Of a DNA stretch of 64,000 nucleotides, positions 44,777 through 52,868 are shown piece by piece. The stretch is from Kibdelosporangium philippinense (GTDB lineage: Bacteria; Actinomycetota; Actinomycetes; Mycobacteriales; Pseudonocardiaceae). The first letter of the stretch is position 1, and each line of letters starts with the position of its first letter. A program made the translations under genes and the position numbers. Under the pieces are notes generated by a model that saw only the letters and a program-made list of their open reading frames with translations, ran no database searches and was not told the origin of the DNA. The stretch covers positions 511,501 through 575,500 of the forward strand of contig NZ_JAJVCN010000005.1 in the NCBI RefSeq assembly GCF_021390435.2, written 5' to 3'.

Positions 44777-45353
44777 ACGACATCGGCAGTTGACGTCCAA
44801 GCACGGCGAACGGCCGTGGATCACCGGCAAACCGGTAGTTACGCAGCACATCGACGAACCCGACCCGGCGGTAGAGGCTCCACGCCCTCGTCCGGCCTTC
44901 GGGAGTGGACAGCAGCACGCGATCGTTCGGCACGTTGTCCAGCAGCATCCGCAGCAGGCGCTCGCCGGTTCCCCTGCCCTGGCTGTCGGGCCGCACGTGC
45001 AGCTCGGTCAGCTCGAAGTAGTCGCGCATCCATTCGTCAGCGACGCCAGGACCGGCCAGCTCGATCACGCCGCGGCGGACTTGTTCATGCCACCACTGGC
45101 CGGGCGCGCCCCGGTAGCCGTAGCAGATCCCGGTCAGCTCGTCGTTCTGGTCGACCGCCGCGACACAGCGCCACCCGTCCCGCAGCATGTGGGCAAGCCA
45201 CATCGGCGCCCGTTGTTCGGCAGTTCCTTTTGGGTAGCCCATGGCCGTGACGTACAGGCCTAACGCCTCGTAAAGCCGCGACCGCAACGCGTCGGCCGAC
45301 AGCTCGACGAGCTGGCTCTTGTGCGATGGCACCGCGGTCACGTCAGGAATCAT
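44769..45353 (-). CDS. GNAT-family N-acetyltransferase
   Basis: About 194 residues from ATG 45353, which overlaps the ybaK stop. The acetyl-CoA motif is FELTELHVRPDSQGRGTGERLL, with the R/Q-x-x-G-x-G loop, followed by LSTPEGRTRAWSLYRRVGF, typical of GNATs. The substrate cannot be told. GGAGG lies directly before the ATG, which is unusually close, so GTG 45341 (12 nt away) is an alternative. Its stop codon is in the palindromic repeat, hinting that the C-terminus was changed by repeat insertion. Confidence 0.8.
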   Translation of the reverse strand: MIPDVTAVPSHKSQLVELSADALRSRLYEALGLYVTAMGYPKGTAEQRAPMWLAHMLRDGWRCVAAVDQNDELTGICYGYRGAPGQWWHEQVRRGVIELAGPGVADEWMRDYFELTELHVRPDSQGRGTGERLLRMLLDNVPNDRVLLSTPEGRTRAWSLYRRVGFVDVLRNYRFAGDPRPFAVLGRQLPMSSS

Positions 45354-45858
45354 CCTCCACGCTTCGAACGTCCGCAGCTGTCCCCCCGGTGAGGGCGACG
45401 AGCTGCTCGAACGTAGTGGGGTACACGGATTTAGGGTGCCCAGCCGCCGCCCAAACCACCGTGTACGTGGCCAAATGGTTGTCCACCAGTGTGCGGATCC
45501 GTTGCGGATGGCCCGAAGGCGCGACCCCGCCGATGGCCTGACCGGTGTTCTCCTTGACGAACGCCGGGTCGGCCTTGTCGATCCGATCCGCCCCGACAAT
45601 GCTCGCGACCTGCCTGGTGTCCGCGCGGTGTGCGCCGGACGTGAGCACTAGCAGCGGCTCGACTTCTTCGCCGTACGTGGCACGGAAGATGAGGCTGTTG
45701 GCGATCGCGCCGACCTCGATGTCCAGCGCGTTCGCGGCGGCTGCCGCGGTCCGCACCTCGTCGTCGAGGATCCGGATGCCGGCCGCCGATTCGGTCAGCC
45801 CCGCCTCTAGCAGGGCCACGGTGAACTTGGCGACGGCCGGATGGTCGGTGGATGTCAC
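45343..45858 (-). CDS. YbaK/ProX-type aminoacyl-tRNA deacylase
   Basis: The 171-residue protein has the YbaK/EbsC fold: a conserved Lys/Asn-rich core and motifs EVGAIANSLIFRA and GQAIGGVAPSGHP. Such domains hydrolyse mischarged Cys- or Ala-tRNAPro. The GTG start 45858 has TGTGAT 6 nt upstream, so transcription may be leaderless. The GNAT gene overlaps its 3' end. It is divergent from the LexA-regulated operon. Confidence 0.85.
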   Translation of the reverse strand: MTSTDHPAVAKFTVALLEAGLTESAAGIRILDDEVRTAAAAANALDIEVGAIANSLIFRATYGEEVEPLLVLTSGAHRADTRQVASIVGADRIDKADPAFVKENTGQAIGGVAPSGHPQRIRTLVDNHLATYTVVWAAAGHPKSVYPTTFEQLVALTGGTAADVRSVEDDS

Positions 45859-45892
45859 CCGCTAATCACACCATGACCTCGGTTTAAGCAGC

Positions 45893-45935
45893 TTGAGCGG
45901 CTGTCATCACGCAGGTACACTCGAACGTGTGTTCG
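45893..45935 (+). promoter_or_regulatory. SOS promoter: -35, -10 and perfect LexA box
   Basis: TTGAGC (45893-45898), 17 nt, TACACT (45916-45921) is followed at once by CGAACGTGTGTTCG (45922-45935), a perfect match to the actinobacterial LexA box CGAACRNRYGTTYG. LexA bound there would cover the transcription start. The leader to the ATG at 46057 is about 120 nt. Confidence 0.88.
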
Positions 45936-46056
45936 AAATCGAACACGGCTGCCCGGTGGTGGGGCGGGGGAAGCGCCTCGCCACCGGGTCCACCGGCTTC
46001 CCCACGGTGGGTTCGATGTGGCCGCCCTGGCCGCGTCGAGACGTGAGGAGGCCCAG

Positions 46057-46479
46057 ATGTCAACCACAGTCGACTTCCCAAGCTCCCCCTCGCGTCGAGG
46101 AAACCGCTCATGGGCATCGGGAACACCGGCGGCGCTGCTCTGGCAGGCCGAATGCGGCATAGCGGCGGCGGAGGCGGAAACCGAACCCGCTGAGCGGTTC
46201 ACTCAGGCGTACCTGTCCGCGCTGAAAGCGGCGGCGGCGATGCTCGCGCACCGAGGCCGTCCGCACCGGGGCCGCGCCCGCCCCACCAGTGCGTGGACGT
46301 TGTTGTCATCCGTCGCGCCCGAACTGCGCGAGTGGGCCGCGTTCTTCGCGGCATGCTCGTCGACAAGGGCGGCGGTGCAGGCAGGCCGAGTCCGGCTGGT
46401 CAGCGCCCGATCGGCGGACGACCTGGTCAGGCAGGCAAGTCAGTTCATCGGTCTGATCGCCCGGGTTGTCCCGGGGTGA
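46057..46479 (+). CDS. SAV_6107-like HEPN protein, LexA-regulated
   Basis: ATG 46057 follows GAGGAG by 6 nt; the frame opens earlier at 46018. The 140-residue protein is helical and resembles the SAV_6107 HEPN family (LLWQAECGIAAAEAETEPAERF, YLSALKAAAAMLA, LSSVAPELREWAAFFAACSS). HEPN domains are often RNases or nucleic-acid-binding partners, but the R-x4-6-H RNase motif is not evident here. The perfect SOS box upstream makes DNA damage induction likely. It overlaps the next gene by 4 bp (GTGA). Confidence 0.8.
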   Translation: MSTTVDFPSSPSRRGNRSWASGTPAALLWQAECGIAAAEAETEPAERFTQAYLSALKAAAAMLAHRGRPHRGRARPTSAWTLLSSVAPELREWAAFFAACSSTRAAVQAGRVRLVSARSADDLVRQASQFIGLIARVVPG

Positions 46480-47255
46480 ACGGTCGGGCACTGATCGATC
46501 TGACAAGACTGCTGGACATCCTGGAAATCGAAGCCACAGTGCTGGCAGAGACGGTGGACGGAGCGAGAGAAGAACTGAGGATCCCGAACTGCCCAGGCCT
46601 GACCGTCGGGGAAACGGCCAGGCACATAGGCAGCGTGTACCGGATGGCGCTGGCGTGGATAAGGACCGGGGACTCCCCGGAAACCTGGCAACGCGAGCCA
46701 GGCCCATTCCAGTCATTGCGGGACTACGTGATCACCGGAACACGTGAACTCGTAGACGAACTGGCCAGGCACGATCCGGCGGAACCCTGCTCAACCTGGT
46801 GGGCGGCGGATCCGACATACGGTTTCTGGAGACGCCGGATGGCACACGAAACGGTGATCCACAGAGTGGATGTCCAGGCGGCAACGGACCTCCCGATCGG
46901 AGAGATCGCGGACGAAGTAGCCGTCGACGGCATCGACGAAATCCTCACCCTCTGGTTCGGCCACAGATTGACGGTCCAGGGTGTCGTAGGAACAACAGAC
47001 GGCACAGTCGCCGTCCGAGCCGGCGAGAAAGCGTGGCTGGTTCGCGTAACGACAGGCGGCCTCGGCGCATGGCGCGTCCCCGGCAGGGACATAGACCGTG
47101 CGGATAGAGGCCGAGTAGACGCGGAGATAACCGGCCCACCATCGAACGTCTACCGCTACCTCTGGGGCCGAATGCCAGAGCGAGCGGTGAACAGAGAAGG
47201 AGACATCGACGCGATAAACCAAATGTGGGCCCTGCTACGCCTAGCAACCCGCTAA
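46476..47255 (+). CDS. mycothiol-dependent maleylpyruvate isomerase-like protein
   Basis: GTG 46476 overlaps the HEPN gene stop, so the two form an operon and this gene too is expected in the SOS response. The 259-residue product has the DinB-like/MDMPI N-terminal four-helix bundle with metal ligands in TVGETARHIGSVYRMAL and RMAHETVIHRVDVQ, and a C-terminal sterol-carrier-like domain. Related proteins use mycothiol to isomerise or detoxify electrophiles. A role in coping with damage-derived electrophiles is an inference from the SOS control. Confidence 0.82.
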   Translation: MNGRALIDLTRLLDILEIEATVLAETVDGAREELRIPNCPGLTVGETARHIGSVYRMALAWIRTGDSPETWQREPGPFQSLRDYVITGTRELVDELARHDPAEPCSTWWAADPTYGFWRRRMAHETVIHRVDVQAATDLPIGEIADEVAVDGIDEILTLWFGHRLTVQGVVGTTDGTVAVRAGEKAWLVRVTTGGLGAWRVPGRDIDRADRGRVDAEITGPPSNVYRYLWGRMPERAVNREGDIDAINQMWALLRLATR

Positions 47256-47865
47256 CCCAAGAGAAATGCCCGGCCGCCCCGCGGCGGCCTGTAGAAAGCA
47301 GGAGGGCGCCGTGCTGACCAGTCCGCAGCCGACGCCCTCCTGCCCAGCCATGCGTTTCCCCGATCCCACCGCCGCCGCGCGATCCCCGCTGCTGTGCCAA
47401 CGTTCCGCCACCGCACCCGTAGGCCTTGCCGCGATCTCCGTTGCCCTGGCCACCGTTCCACCGCCGTGGCCCTGCCGTCGCCGCTGTGACCGTGCTGCCA
47501 TCGCAGTGACCCCGCCACACTGCGACCCGCCGCGACCCCCGCCACCGCTGCGACCCCGCCGTCGCGACGACCCTTGCCATCCCCCGGCAACCCCGCGATC
47601 CTCTGCCCTGCCGCCTACGCGGACCCTCGCCTCGACCGCACTATTGCCGCTGCCGTCTGTTCCTGCCTCCCTCGCCACTCCTTATCCCGCCACCCAGCGC
47701 TGGGCGGTCATCGTCACCACATCGGCTGCCCGAAGGCCGCCGCCTTTGCCCGCCTCTCACCCCCGTCCCCTTGCCGTAGCCATCCCGCCCGTACCCGCGA
47801 AACCCTTTTCCTTATCCCTCAACGCTTTCCTGAATTTGTCGGTAGCCGCTGCTAGCGTGCGTCCC
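47256..47865. other. 610-bp C-rich intergenic region with hairpins
   Basis: No convincing gene. The plus strand is rich in C with degenerate tandem motifs like GCTGTGACC, GCAGTGACC and GCTGCGACC around 47460-47560. A short GGCCGCC/GGCGGCC hairpin is at about 47270-47288. GCAGGAGGGCG (47298-47308) and its complement (47333-47343) form perfect 11-bp arms with a 24-nt loop. Long frames here are low-complexity artefacts. Confidence 0.55.
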
Positions 47866-48591
47866 ATGTCCACGAGACTCGTCAACGTCATCATCGCCAC
47901 CGCGAGCCCGGAAGCGCTCAGCCAGTTCTGGTCGCAGCTGCTGGGCTGGGACCTGGTGCGCGAGCACGGCGAAATCGATGTCCGGGCGCCGGAGTCCCAA
48001 GGCTGGGATCTGGATCTCGTGTTCGATCAGGCCGACGAGCCGAAGACCGCCCAGAACCGCATTCATCTCGATCTGGCCAGCGCCAGCCCCGCCGACCAGG
48101 CCGAGATCATCGAGCGAGCCAGGGACCTCGGCGCGAAGTCGATCGACATCGGGCAGGGCGATGTCCCGTGGGAAGTGATGGCCGACCCGGACGGCAACGA
48201 GTTCTGTGTCCTCGAACCGCGTGAGATCTACCACGACGCGGGCCCAATCGCGGCGATCGTCGTCCAGGCGGTCGACGCGAACAGTCTCGCTGAATTCTGG
48301 ATCAATGCGGCCGGATTCGAGCGCAAGAGCGAGGCCAACGGAGATGTTGGGTTGCGTGCGCCCAACGCTCGCGGGCCGTGGCTCGAGTTTCTTGGCGGTT
48401 ACCAGCCGAAAACCGGCCAGAACCGGCTGCACCTCGATGTCCGGCCATACGCCGGTGTGGATCAGCGGGCCGAAGTGGCGAGGCTGACCAAGGCCGGTGC
48501 CCGGCCGATCGACATCGGTCAGGGAGACGTGCCATGGGAGGTGATGGCCGATCCGGAGGACAACGAGTTCTGTGTACTGACGCCGCGTTAG
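47866..48591 (+). CDS. VOC (glyoxalase-like) protein with two domains
   Basis: ATG 47866 (MSTRLVNVIIATASPEALSQF) begins the conserved part; the longer frame is Pro/Ser-rich noise. The 241 residues are two tandem glyoxalase-like domains of similar sequence: each ends in IDIGQGDVPWEVMADPxxNEFCVL, so they are a recent duplication. VOC proteins bind metal and small ligands and include dioxygenases, antibiotic-binding proteins and glyoxalases. The specific role is unknown. Confidence 0.8.
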   Translation: MSTRLVNVIIATASPEALSQFWSQLLGWDLVREHGEIDVRAPESQGWDLDLVFDQADEPKTAQNRIHLDLASASPADQAEIIERARDLGAKSIDIGQGDVPWEVMADPDGNEFCVLEPREIYHDAGPIAAIVVQAVDANSLAEFWINAAGFERKSEANGDVGLRAPNARGPWLEFLGGYQPKTGQNRLHLDVRPYAGVDQRAEVARLTKAGARPIDIGQGDVPWEVMADPEDNEFCVLTPR

Positions 48592-48692
48592 GCCAAGTAG
48601 CCGAGAAACTGCTCACAATGCGTCATTGGCCGATCGTCGATAGATACGTAGGATGATCCGTCGGCGAAGCTGAAGACCATTTGGGCGGTGAC

Positions 48693-49904
48693 ATGAGCGC
48701 GGGCGTGAGCACGATCAGCGATCGGGCGGCGGACACCCGGGTGACGACCGCACGGCGGGTACTGCTGATTGCCGGGATTCTCCTGGTCGCGGCCAACCTT
48801 CGAGGTGCGTTGACATCGGTCGGGCCGCTGCTGGAGACGATCAGGCGATCGGAAGGACTCAGCGCCGGGCAGGCCGGTCTGCTCAGTGCGCTGCCACTGT
48901 TGACCTTCGCGGTGTTCTCGCCGCAGGTGCCAAGGCTGGCCCGACGGGTCGGCATGGAACGGTTGACGTGGTACGCGCTCCTCGCGCTCGCCATCGGAAT
49001 CGTGCTGCGCTCGGTGCCGGTGATCGGCATGCTCTGGCTGGGCACGATCATGTTGGGTTTGGCCATCGCGGTGGGCAACGTACTGCTGCCTGCCCTGCTC
49101 AAGCGCGACTTTCCAGACCGCGTCGCGCCGATGACGAGCCTCTATTCGGTGACGATGGGCGTCGTCGGAGCAGTCGTGTCCGGACTTGCGGTGCCCCTGG
49201 CCGGTGCATTGCCAGGCGGCTGGCGCACGGCGTTGGGCTCACTGGCCGGGCTCGCGCTGATCGGGTTCGCCATCTGGGCGCCACAGGCATTCGGCCGTCA
49301 AGCACGGCCAGCCGTGGAGCCTGCCGCGTCAGCACGCACGCCGTGGCGTTCTGCGCTGGCCTGGCAAGTCACGGCCTACATGGGCCTGCAGTCCTTTGGC
49401 TTCTACATCGTGCTGGCGTGGTTCCCGGCGATCATGAACGACAACGGGATAAGCGAGGAGAACAGCGGCTGGCTGCTGCTCCTGTTGCAGGTCCTCGGCG
49501 TCACCATGAGCGCGGCAATCCCGTTGGTGGCCAACAAGATGCGTGACCAACGCCTACTGGCAACGGGCGGCTCACTGCTCAGTCTCGTCGGCTACATCGG
49601 CATCCTCGTGGCGCCGGAACTGGCCGTGCTCTGGGCAATCGTTGTCGGCCTCGCAAGCGGGATCTGCTTCGTGCTCGCATTGCTGTTCTTCACCTTGCGA
49701 GCCGCGGATTCCTTTGGCGCGGCGGCACTTTCCGGGATGGCGCAATCGATCGGCTATCTGTTCGCGACCACCGGCCCAGTCCTCTTCGGCGCCTTGCACG
49801 ACTGGACCCACAGCTGGACGCTGCCGCTGATCGTGCTGATGGCCGCGGTCACGGTGCAGGCAGTGATGGGTCTGGGCGCCGGCCGCAACCTGATGATTCG
49901 CTAG
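48693..49904 (+). CDS. CynX/NimT-family MFS transporter
   Basis: The 403-residue protein has about 12 hydrophobic segments and the MFS loop motif PQVPRLARRVGMERL between TM2 and TM3. NLRGALTSVGPLL and LLSALPLLTFAVFSP are typical of the CynX/NimT group of anion or nitroimidazole transporters. ATG 48693 is chosen; a TTG lies 12 bp upstream. The substrate is unknown. It is convergent with the peptide deformylase gene. Confidence 0.85.
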   Translation: MSAGVSTISDRAADTRVTTARRVLLIAGILLVAANLRGALTSVGPLLETIRRSEGLSAGQAGLLSALPLLTFAVFSPQVPRLARRVGMERLTWYALLALAIGIVLRSVPVIGMLWLGTIMLGLAIAVGNVLLPALLKRDFPDRVAPMTSLYSVTMGVVGAVVSGLAVPLAGALPGGWRTALGSLAGLALIGFAIWAPQAFGRQARPAVEPAASARTPWRSALAWQVTAYMGLQSFGFYIVLAWFPAIMNDNGISEENSGWLLLLLQVLGVTMSAAIPLVANKMRDQRLLATGGSLLSLVGYIGILVAPELAVLWAIVVGLASGICFVLALLFFTLRAADSFGAAALSGMAQSIGYLFATTGPVLFGALHDWTHSWTLPLIVLMAAVTVQAVMGLGAGRNLMIR

Positions 49905-49966
49905 ACAGCCATTCGCCGCCGGGCTGTCCGGCGTGGCTGTGGCTGCTCGGTGCAGCTGGTCGCCCG

Positions 49967-50491
49967 TCAACGCCCGCTTTCCTGGCCGTTCTCGCCCTGC
50001 CAGAACCACTGCGACTCGCGCGCCTTGCGCATAGCTTCCTTGCGCACCTCAGGTTCCAGCCGGTCGAGGTAGAGCTTGCCCTCCAAATGGTCGGTCTCGT
50101 GCTGTAAGCACCGTGCCAGTTCCTTAGTCCCGGTCACCGAGATCGGCTTGTTCTTGGCGTCGACGCCTTTCACGGTCGCCTGCGCCGCACGCCGCGTGGG
50201 GAACCACAGTTCAGGCACCGACAAACACCCTTCCGGCCCTTCCTGGGTCTCCTCGGAAAGTTCGACAACGCGCGGGTTGATCACGTACCCATGCAAGCCG
50301 CCGACGTTGTAGCTGAACACCCGCAGCCCGACGCCGATCTGTGGCGCGGCGAGACCGGCGCGGCCCGGCAGCAGCACCGTGTCCATCAGGTCGTCGACGA
50401 GTGCCTGGAGTTTGCGGTCGAAGTGGGTGACCGGGTCAGCAGGTGTGGTGAGGACCGGGTCGCCAAGGTATCTCAGCTCTCGGACGGCCAT
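49967..50491 (-). CDS. def: peptide deformylase
   Basis: The 174-residue protein has all three deformylase motifs: GRAGLAAPQIGV (motif 1), EGCLSVP (Cys ligand), and QHETDHLEGKLY (HExxH-type with the catalytic Glu, His ligands). It removes the N-formyl group from nascent proteins. It is a partner of methionine aminopeptidase at 16272. It overlaps the upstream ArsR-like gene by 19 bp, so it is under that regulator's promoter. It may be a second, regulated isoform, since such genes often also occur beside fmt. Confidence 0.9.
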   Translation of the reverse strand: MAVRELRYLGDPVLTTPADPVTHFDRKLQALVDDLMDTVLLPGRAGLAAPQIGVGLRVFSYNVGGLHGYVINPRVVELSEETQEGPEGCLSVPELWFPTRRAAQATVKGVDAKNKPISVTGTKELARCLQHETDHLEGKLYLDRLEPEVRKEAMRKARESQWFWQGENGQESGR

Positions 50492-50976
50492 GTCGTCTCC
50501 TGTTCGACGGGGAGCAAGGGGAACAACCGAGCTACTGCGGCAACGGGTCGGGCAGCCGGACTGGGGTCGCGGGTGGCATACCTGGCGAGCACCGCCCGGA
50601 TCTGCGCACCGACTTCGGCCAGTTCAGCGGGTTCGAGAAATATCACCGAGCTGAAGGTGTCGTCGATCGACCATTCGGTCGGAGCGCTGCCTTTGTTGTG
50701 CAGCCAACGCCGGTAGCCCTCGTCTTCGAGCTCTCTGGCCAGCAGACCGAGGTCCGGGCCCGCTGCTGGTTGACCGGCCAGCCGCCAAGGCCGAGCACGG
50801 CCATCACTCGCGTCGGCTTCCTCGACATAGCCGTAGCGCGCGAGCTGGCGCAGGTGAAACGAGCACAAACCGGAGCTGAAACCCAACGCCTGCGCGGCCT
50901 GCGTCGAGGTCACGGTGTCGCGTTCGCGAAGCAACGCGAGCAACGCGGCACGGACTGGATGATCCGGAGGAGGCAC
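50473..50976 (-). CDS. ArsR-type winged-helix regulator
   Basis: The 167-residue protein has a winged helix at the N-terminus (ALLALLRERDTVTSTQAAQALG, SSGLCSFHLRQLARYGYVEE) and a helical C-terminal region. The GTG start at 50976 has no Shine-Dalgarno; TAAGCT lies 7 nt before it, so the mRNA should be leaderless. The two CTTTGCAAAG sites beside the start are a natural operator, so it probably represses itself and the downstream def gene. Its ligand is unknown. Confidence 0.8.
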   Translation of the reverse strand: MPPPDHPVRAALLALLRERDTVTSTQAAQALGFSSGLCSFHLRQLARYGYVEEADASDGRARPWRLAGQPAAGPDLGLLARELEDEGYRRWLHNKGSAPTEWSIDDTFSSVIFLEPAELAEVGAQIRAVLARYATRDPSPAARPVAAVARLFPLLPVEQETTWPSES

Positions 50977-51001
50977 TTTGCAAAGCTTACTCTTTGCAAA
51001 G
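50976..51001. promoter_or_regulatory. tandem operator of two CTTTGCAAAG palindromes
   Basis: Perfect 10-bp palindromes at 50976-50985 and 50992-51001 are 16 bp apart centre to centre. They cover the -10 and start codon of the minus-strand regulator and lie 17 bp upstream of the -35 of the divergent GntR gene, so one protein could control both directions. Confidence 0.7.
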
Positions 51002-51017
51002 TCAAAAAACTACGGGA

Positions 51018-51052
51018 TTGACGTTCTGACCTGGGCTGTTAGGGTGAAGAAA
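51018..51052 (+). promoter_or_regulatory. promoter of the GntR gene, leaderless
   Basis: TTGACG (51018-51023), 16 nt, TAGGGT (51040-51045), then 6 nt to the ATG at 51052. The start codon is at the expected transcription start. Confidence 0.65.
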
Positions 51053-51702
51053 TGCAATATATCGGTCGCCTGGACCGGGCACTCTTCAGTGAACAAGCGC
51101 TCACGGCCATCCGGCGCGCGATCGTCGCGGGCGAACTAGCCCCAGGCACGCCGGTGAAAGACACCGAACTCGCGGCCCGGATGGGCTTGTCCCGCACACC
51201 AGTCCGCGAAGCGCTCGCCCGCCTGACCGACGAAGGCCTGATCGAAACCAAGCCGCACAGCTACACCCGCGTAACGCGCCTGGACTCGGCCGCAGTCCGA
51301 GATGCGCACGCGGTCGTGCAGTCGATGCACGGCCTGGCCACGCGGCTCGCCGTCCCCAAACTCACCCCACAGCACTTCGACGCCATGCGCGCCGCCAACA
51401 TGAGGTTCGCACTGGCGGTCGAAGCCAGCGCGCTGGAGGACGCGATCGCATGTGACGACGCGTTCCACGACGTCCTGGTACAGGCCAGTGAGAACCACGC
51501 GGTCGCGGCCACGATCCGCCGGTACACACCGTTGCTGCATCGCGCGATCTACCTGTATCTGGGCTCACCATTGGGCCGTGATTCGGCCCCGATGCACGAG
51601 CGGATCATCGCGGCATGTCAGGCGGGTGACGCGGAAGAAGCGGCAGACCTTGCCGAACGCAACTGGGCGACATTGGCCGTGCTGATGGAAAAGAAGCCCT
51701 GA
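51052..51702 (+). CDS. GntR-family (FCD) regulator
   Basis: The 216-residue protein has a GntR winged helix (LTAIRRAIVAGELAPGTPVKDTELAARMGLSRTPVREALARL) and an FCD-type helical domain with Asp/His ligands in ACDDAFHDVLVQAS and a later MHERIIAAC. FCD domains bind metals and small carboxylates. It precedes the ACC deaminase gene by 160 bp; such GntR-acdS pairs are known in actinobacteria. Control of acdS in response to ACC or a related acid is likely. Confidence 0.85.
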   Translation: MQYIGRLDRALFSEQALTAIRRAIVAGELAPGTPVKDTELAARMGLSRTPVREALARLTDEGLIETKPHSYTRVTRLDSAAVRDAHAVVQSMHGLATRLAVPKLTPQHFDAMRAANMRFALAVEASALEDAIACDDAFHDVLVQASENHAVAATIRRYTPLLHRAIYLYLGSPLGRDSAPMHERIIAACQAGDAEEAADLAERNWATLAVLMEKKP

Positions 51703-51755
51703 TGCTGATGCCAAACGGCTGACCTCTCGACGAGAAACTCTCGACACCGATACCT

Positions 51756-51808
51756 AAGCAGTCGATCTATGGGCAGGACGCTCCGGTCAGAGGATCAAGC
51801 AGTCGATC
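51756..51808. repeat. 12-bp direct repeats upstream of acdS
   Basis: AAGCAGTCGATC occurs at 51756-51767 and 51797-51808, a 41-bp (about four-turn) spacing. A shorter direct repeat CTCTCGAC is at 51724-51731 and 51738-51745. They lie between the GntR gene and the acdS start and may be GntR sites. Confidence 0.5.
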
Positions 51809-51862
51809 AGTTGACGACAAATCTCCGCCCGAAAACCACGCAGCAGCCCTTCTTGGAGAACC

Positions 51863-52855
51863 ATGACCCTCGAGAACTTCGCCCGCTACCCGTTGCTGTT
51901 CGGGCCATCCCCGATTCACCCGCTCGAAGCACTAACCGCCCATCTGGGTGGAGCTCAGCTCTGGGCAAAGCGGGAGGACTGCAACTCACCGCTTGCCTTT
52001 GGTGGCAACAAAACCCGAAAGCTGGAATATCTGGTCGCCGACGCGATCGCGACCGGTTGTGACACGCTCGTGTCCATCGGTGGCGTGCAGTCCAATCACA
52101 CCAGGCAAGTCGCCGCGGCCGCCGTCCGCGCTGGCCTGAAATGCGTTCTGGTGCAAGAGAAGTGGGTGGACTGGGAAGATCAAGGTTACGCCACGACCGG
52201 CAATGTCCAGCTGAGCCGGTTGATGGGCGCGGATGTCCGGCTGGACCCGTCCGGATTCAGTATCAGGATCAGGGAATCGTGGCAGAAGGCGATTGACGAC
52301 GTCCGTGCCGACGGCGGCAAACCGTACTCGATCCCGGCAGGCGCGTCGGATCACCCGCTTGGTGGACTAGGTTTCGCCGGATGGGCGGAAGAGGTGCGAC
52401 GCCAGGAAACCGAGCTCGGTGTCTTCTTTGACACGATCGTGGTGTGTTCGGTCACTGGTAGCACGCAAGCAGGAATGGTTGCCGGGTTCGCTGGGCAGCG
52501 CAGAGTGATCGGCGTCGACGCCTCAGCCAAGCCGACGGAAACGCGTGACGCCATAACCCGGATCGCCAAACACACCGCCGAACTGATTGGAACGTCCATA
52601 TCGGACAGTGAGATCGAACTGGATGAGCGGTATCACGCTGGCAGATATGGCATTCCCGACGGTCAGACGATCGAAGCCATGAAACTGGCCGCGCGCACTG
52701 AGGCGATGATCACGGATCCGGTGTACGAGGGAAAGTCCATGGCCGGAATGATCGACCTGGTCGCATCGGGTGAAATCAGCAAAGACTCCACAGTGCTGTA
52801 CGCGCACCTCGGCGGGCAGCTCGCGCTGAACGCGTACAGCACTCTGGAGTTCTGA
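51863..52855 (+). CDS. acdS: 1-aminocyclopropane-1-carboxylate deaminase
   Basis: The 330-residue protein is a type II PLP enzyme: Lys50 in FGGNKTRKLEYL binds PLP. Residues that separate true ACC deaminase from D-cysteine desulfhydrase are present: Tyr288-Glu289 in VYEGKSM and Leu316 in AHLGGQ, matching Y294/E295/L322 of the Pseudomonas enzyme. It cleaves ACC to ammonia and 2-oxobutyrate. Ser/Asn in QSNHTRQ and the ATG with GGAGAA just before complete the picture. It suggests plant association or use of ACC as nitrogen source, with GntR control. Confidence 0.9.
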   Translation: MTLENFARYPLLFGPSPIHPLEALTAHLGGAQLWAKREDCNSPLAFGGNKTRKLEYLVADAIATGCDTLVSIGGVQSNHTRQVAAAAVRAGLKCVLVQEKWVDWEDQGYATTGNVQLSRLMGADVRLDPSGFSIRIRESWQKAIDDVRADGGKPYSIPAGASDHPLGGLGFAGWAEEVRRQETELGVFFDTIVVCSVTGSTQAGMVAGFAGQRRVIGVDASAKPTETRDAITRIAKHTAELIGTSISDSEIELDERYHAGRYGIPDGQTIEAMKLAARTEAMITDPVYEGKSMAGMIDLVASGEISKDSTVLYAHLGGQLALNAYSTLEF

Positions 52856-52868
52856 AACTGCTAAGCCG

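Noticed and set aside
46945..47678. Gly/Arg-rich minus-strand frames over the C-rich gap
   Set aside because: Low-complexity translation of C-rich DNA, no start signal and overlap with the MDMPI-like gene.
47266..47865. 200-residue N-terminal extension of the VOC protein
   Set aside because: Pro/Ser/Arg-rich noise across hairpins; conserved sequence begins at ATG 47866.
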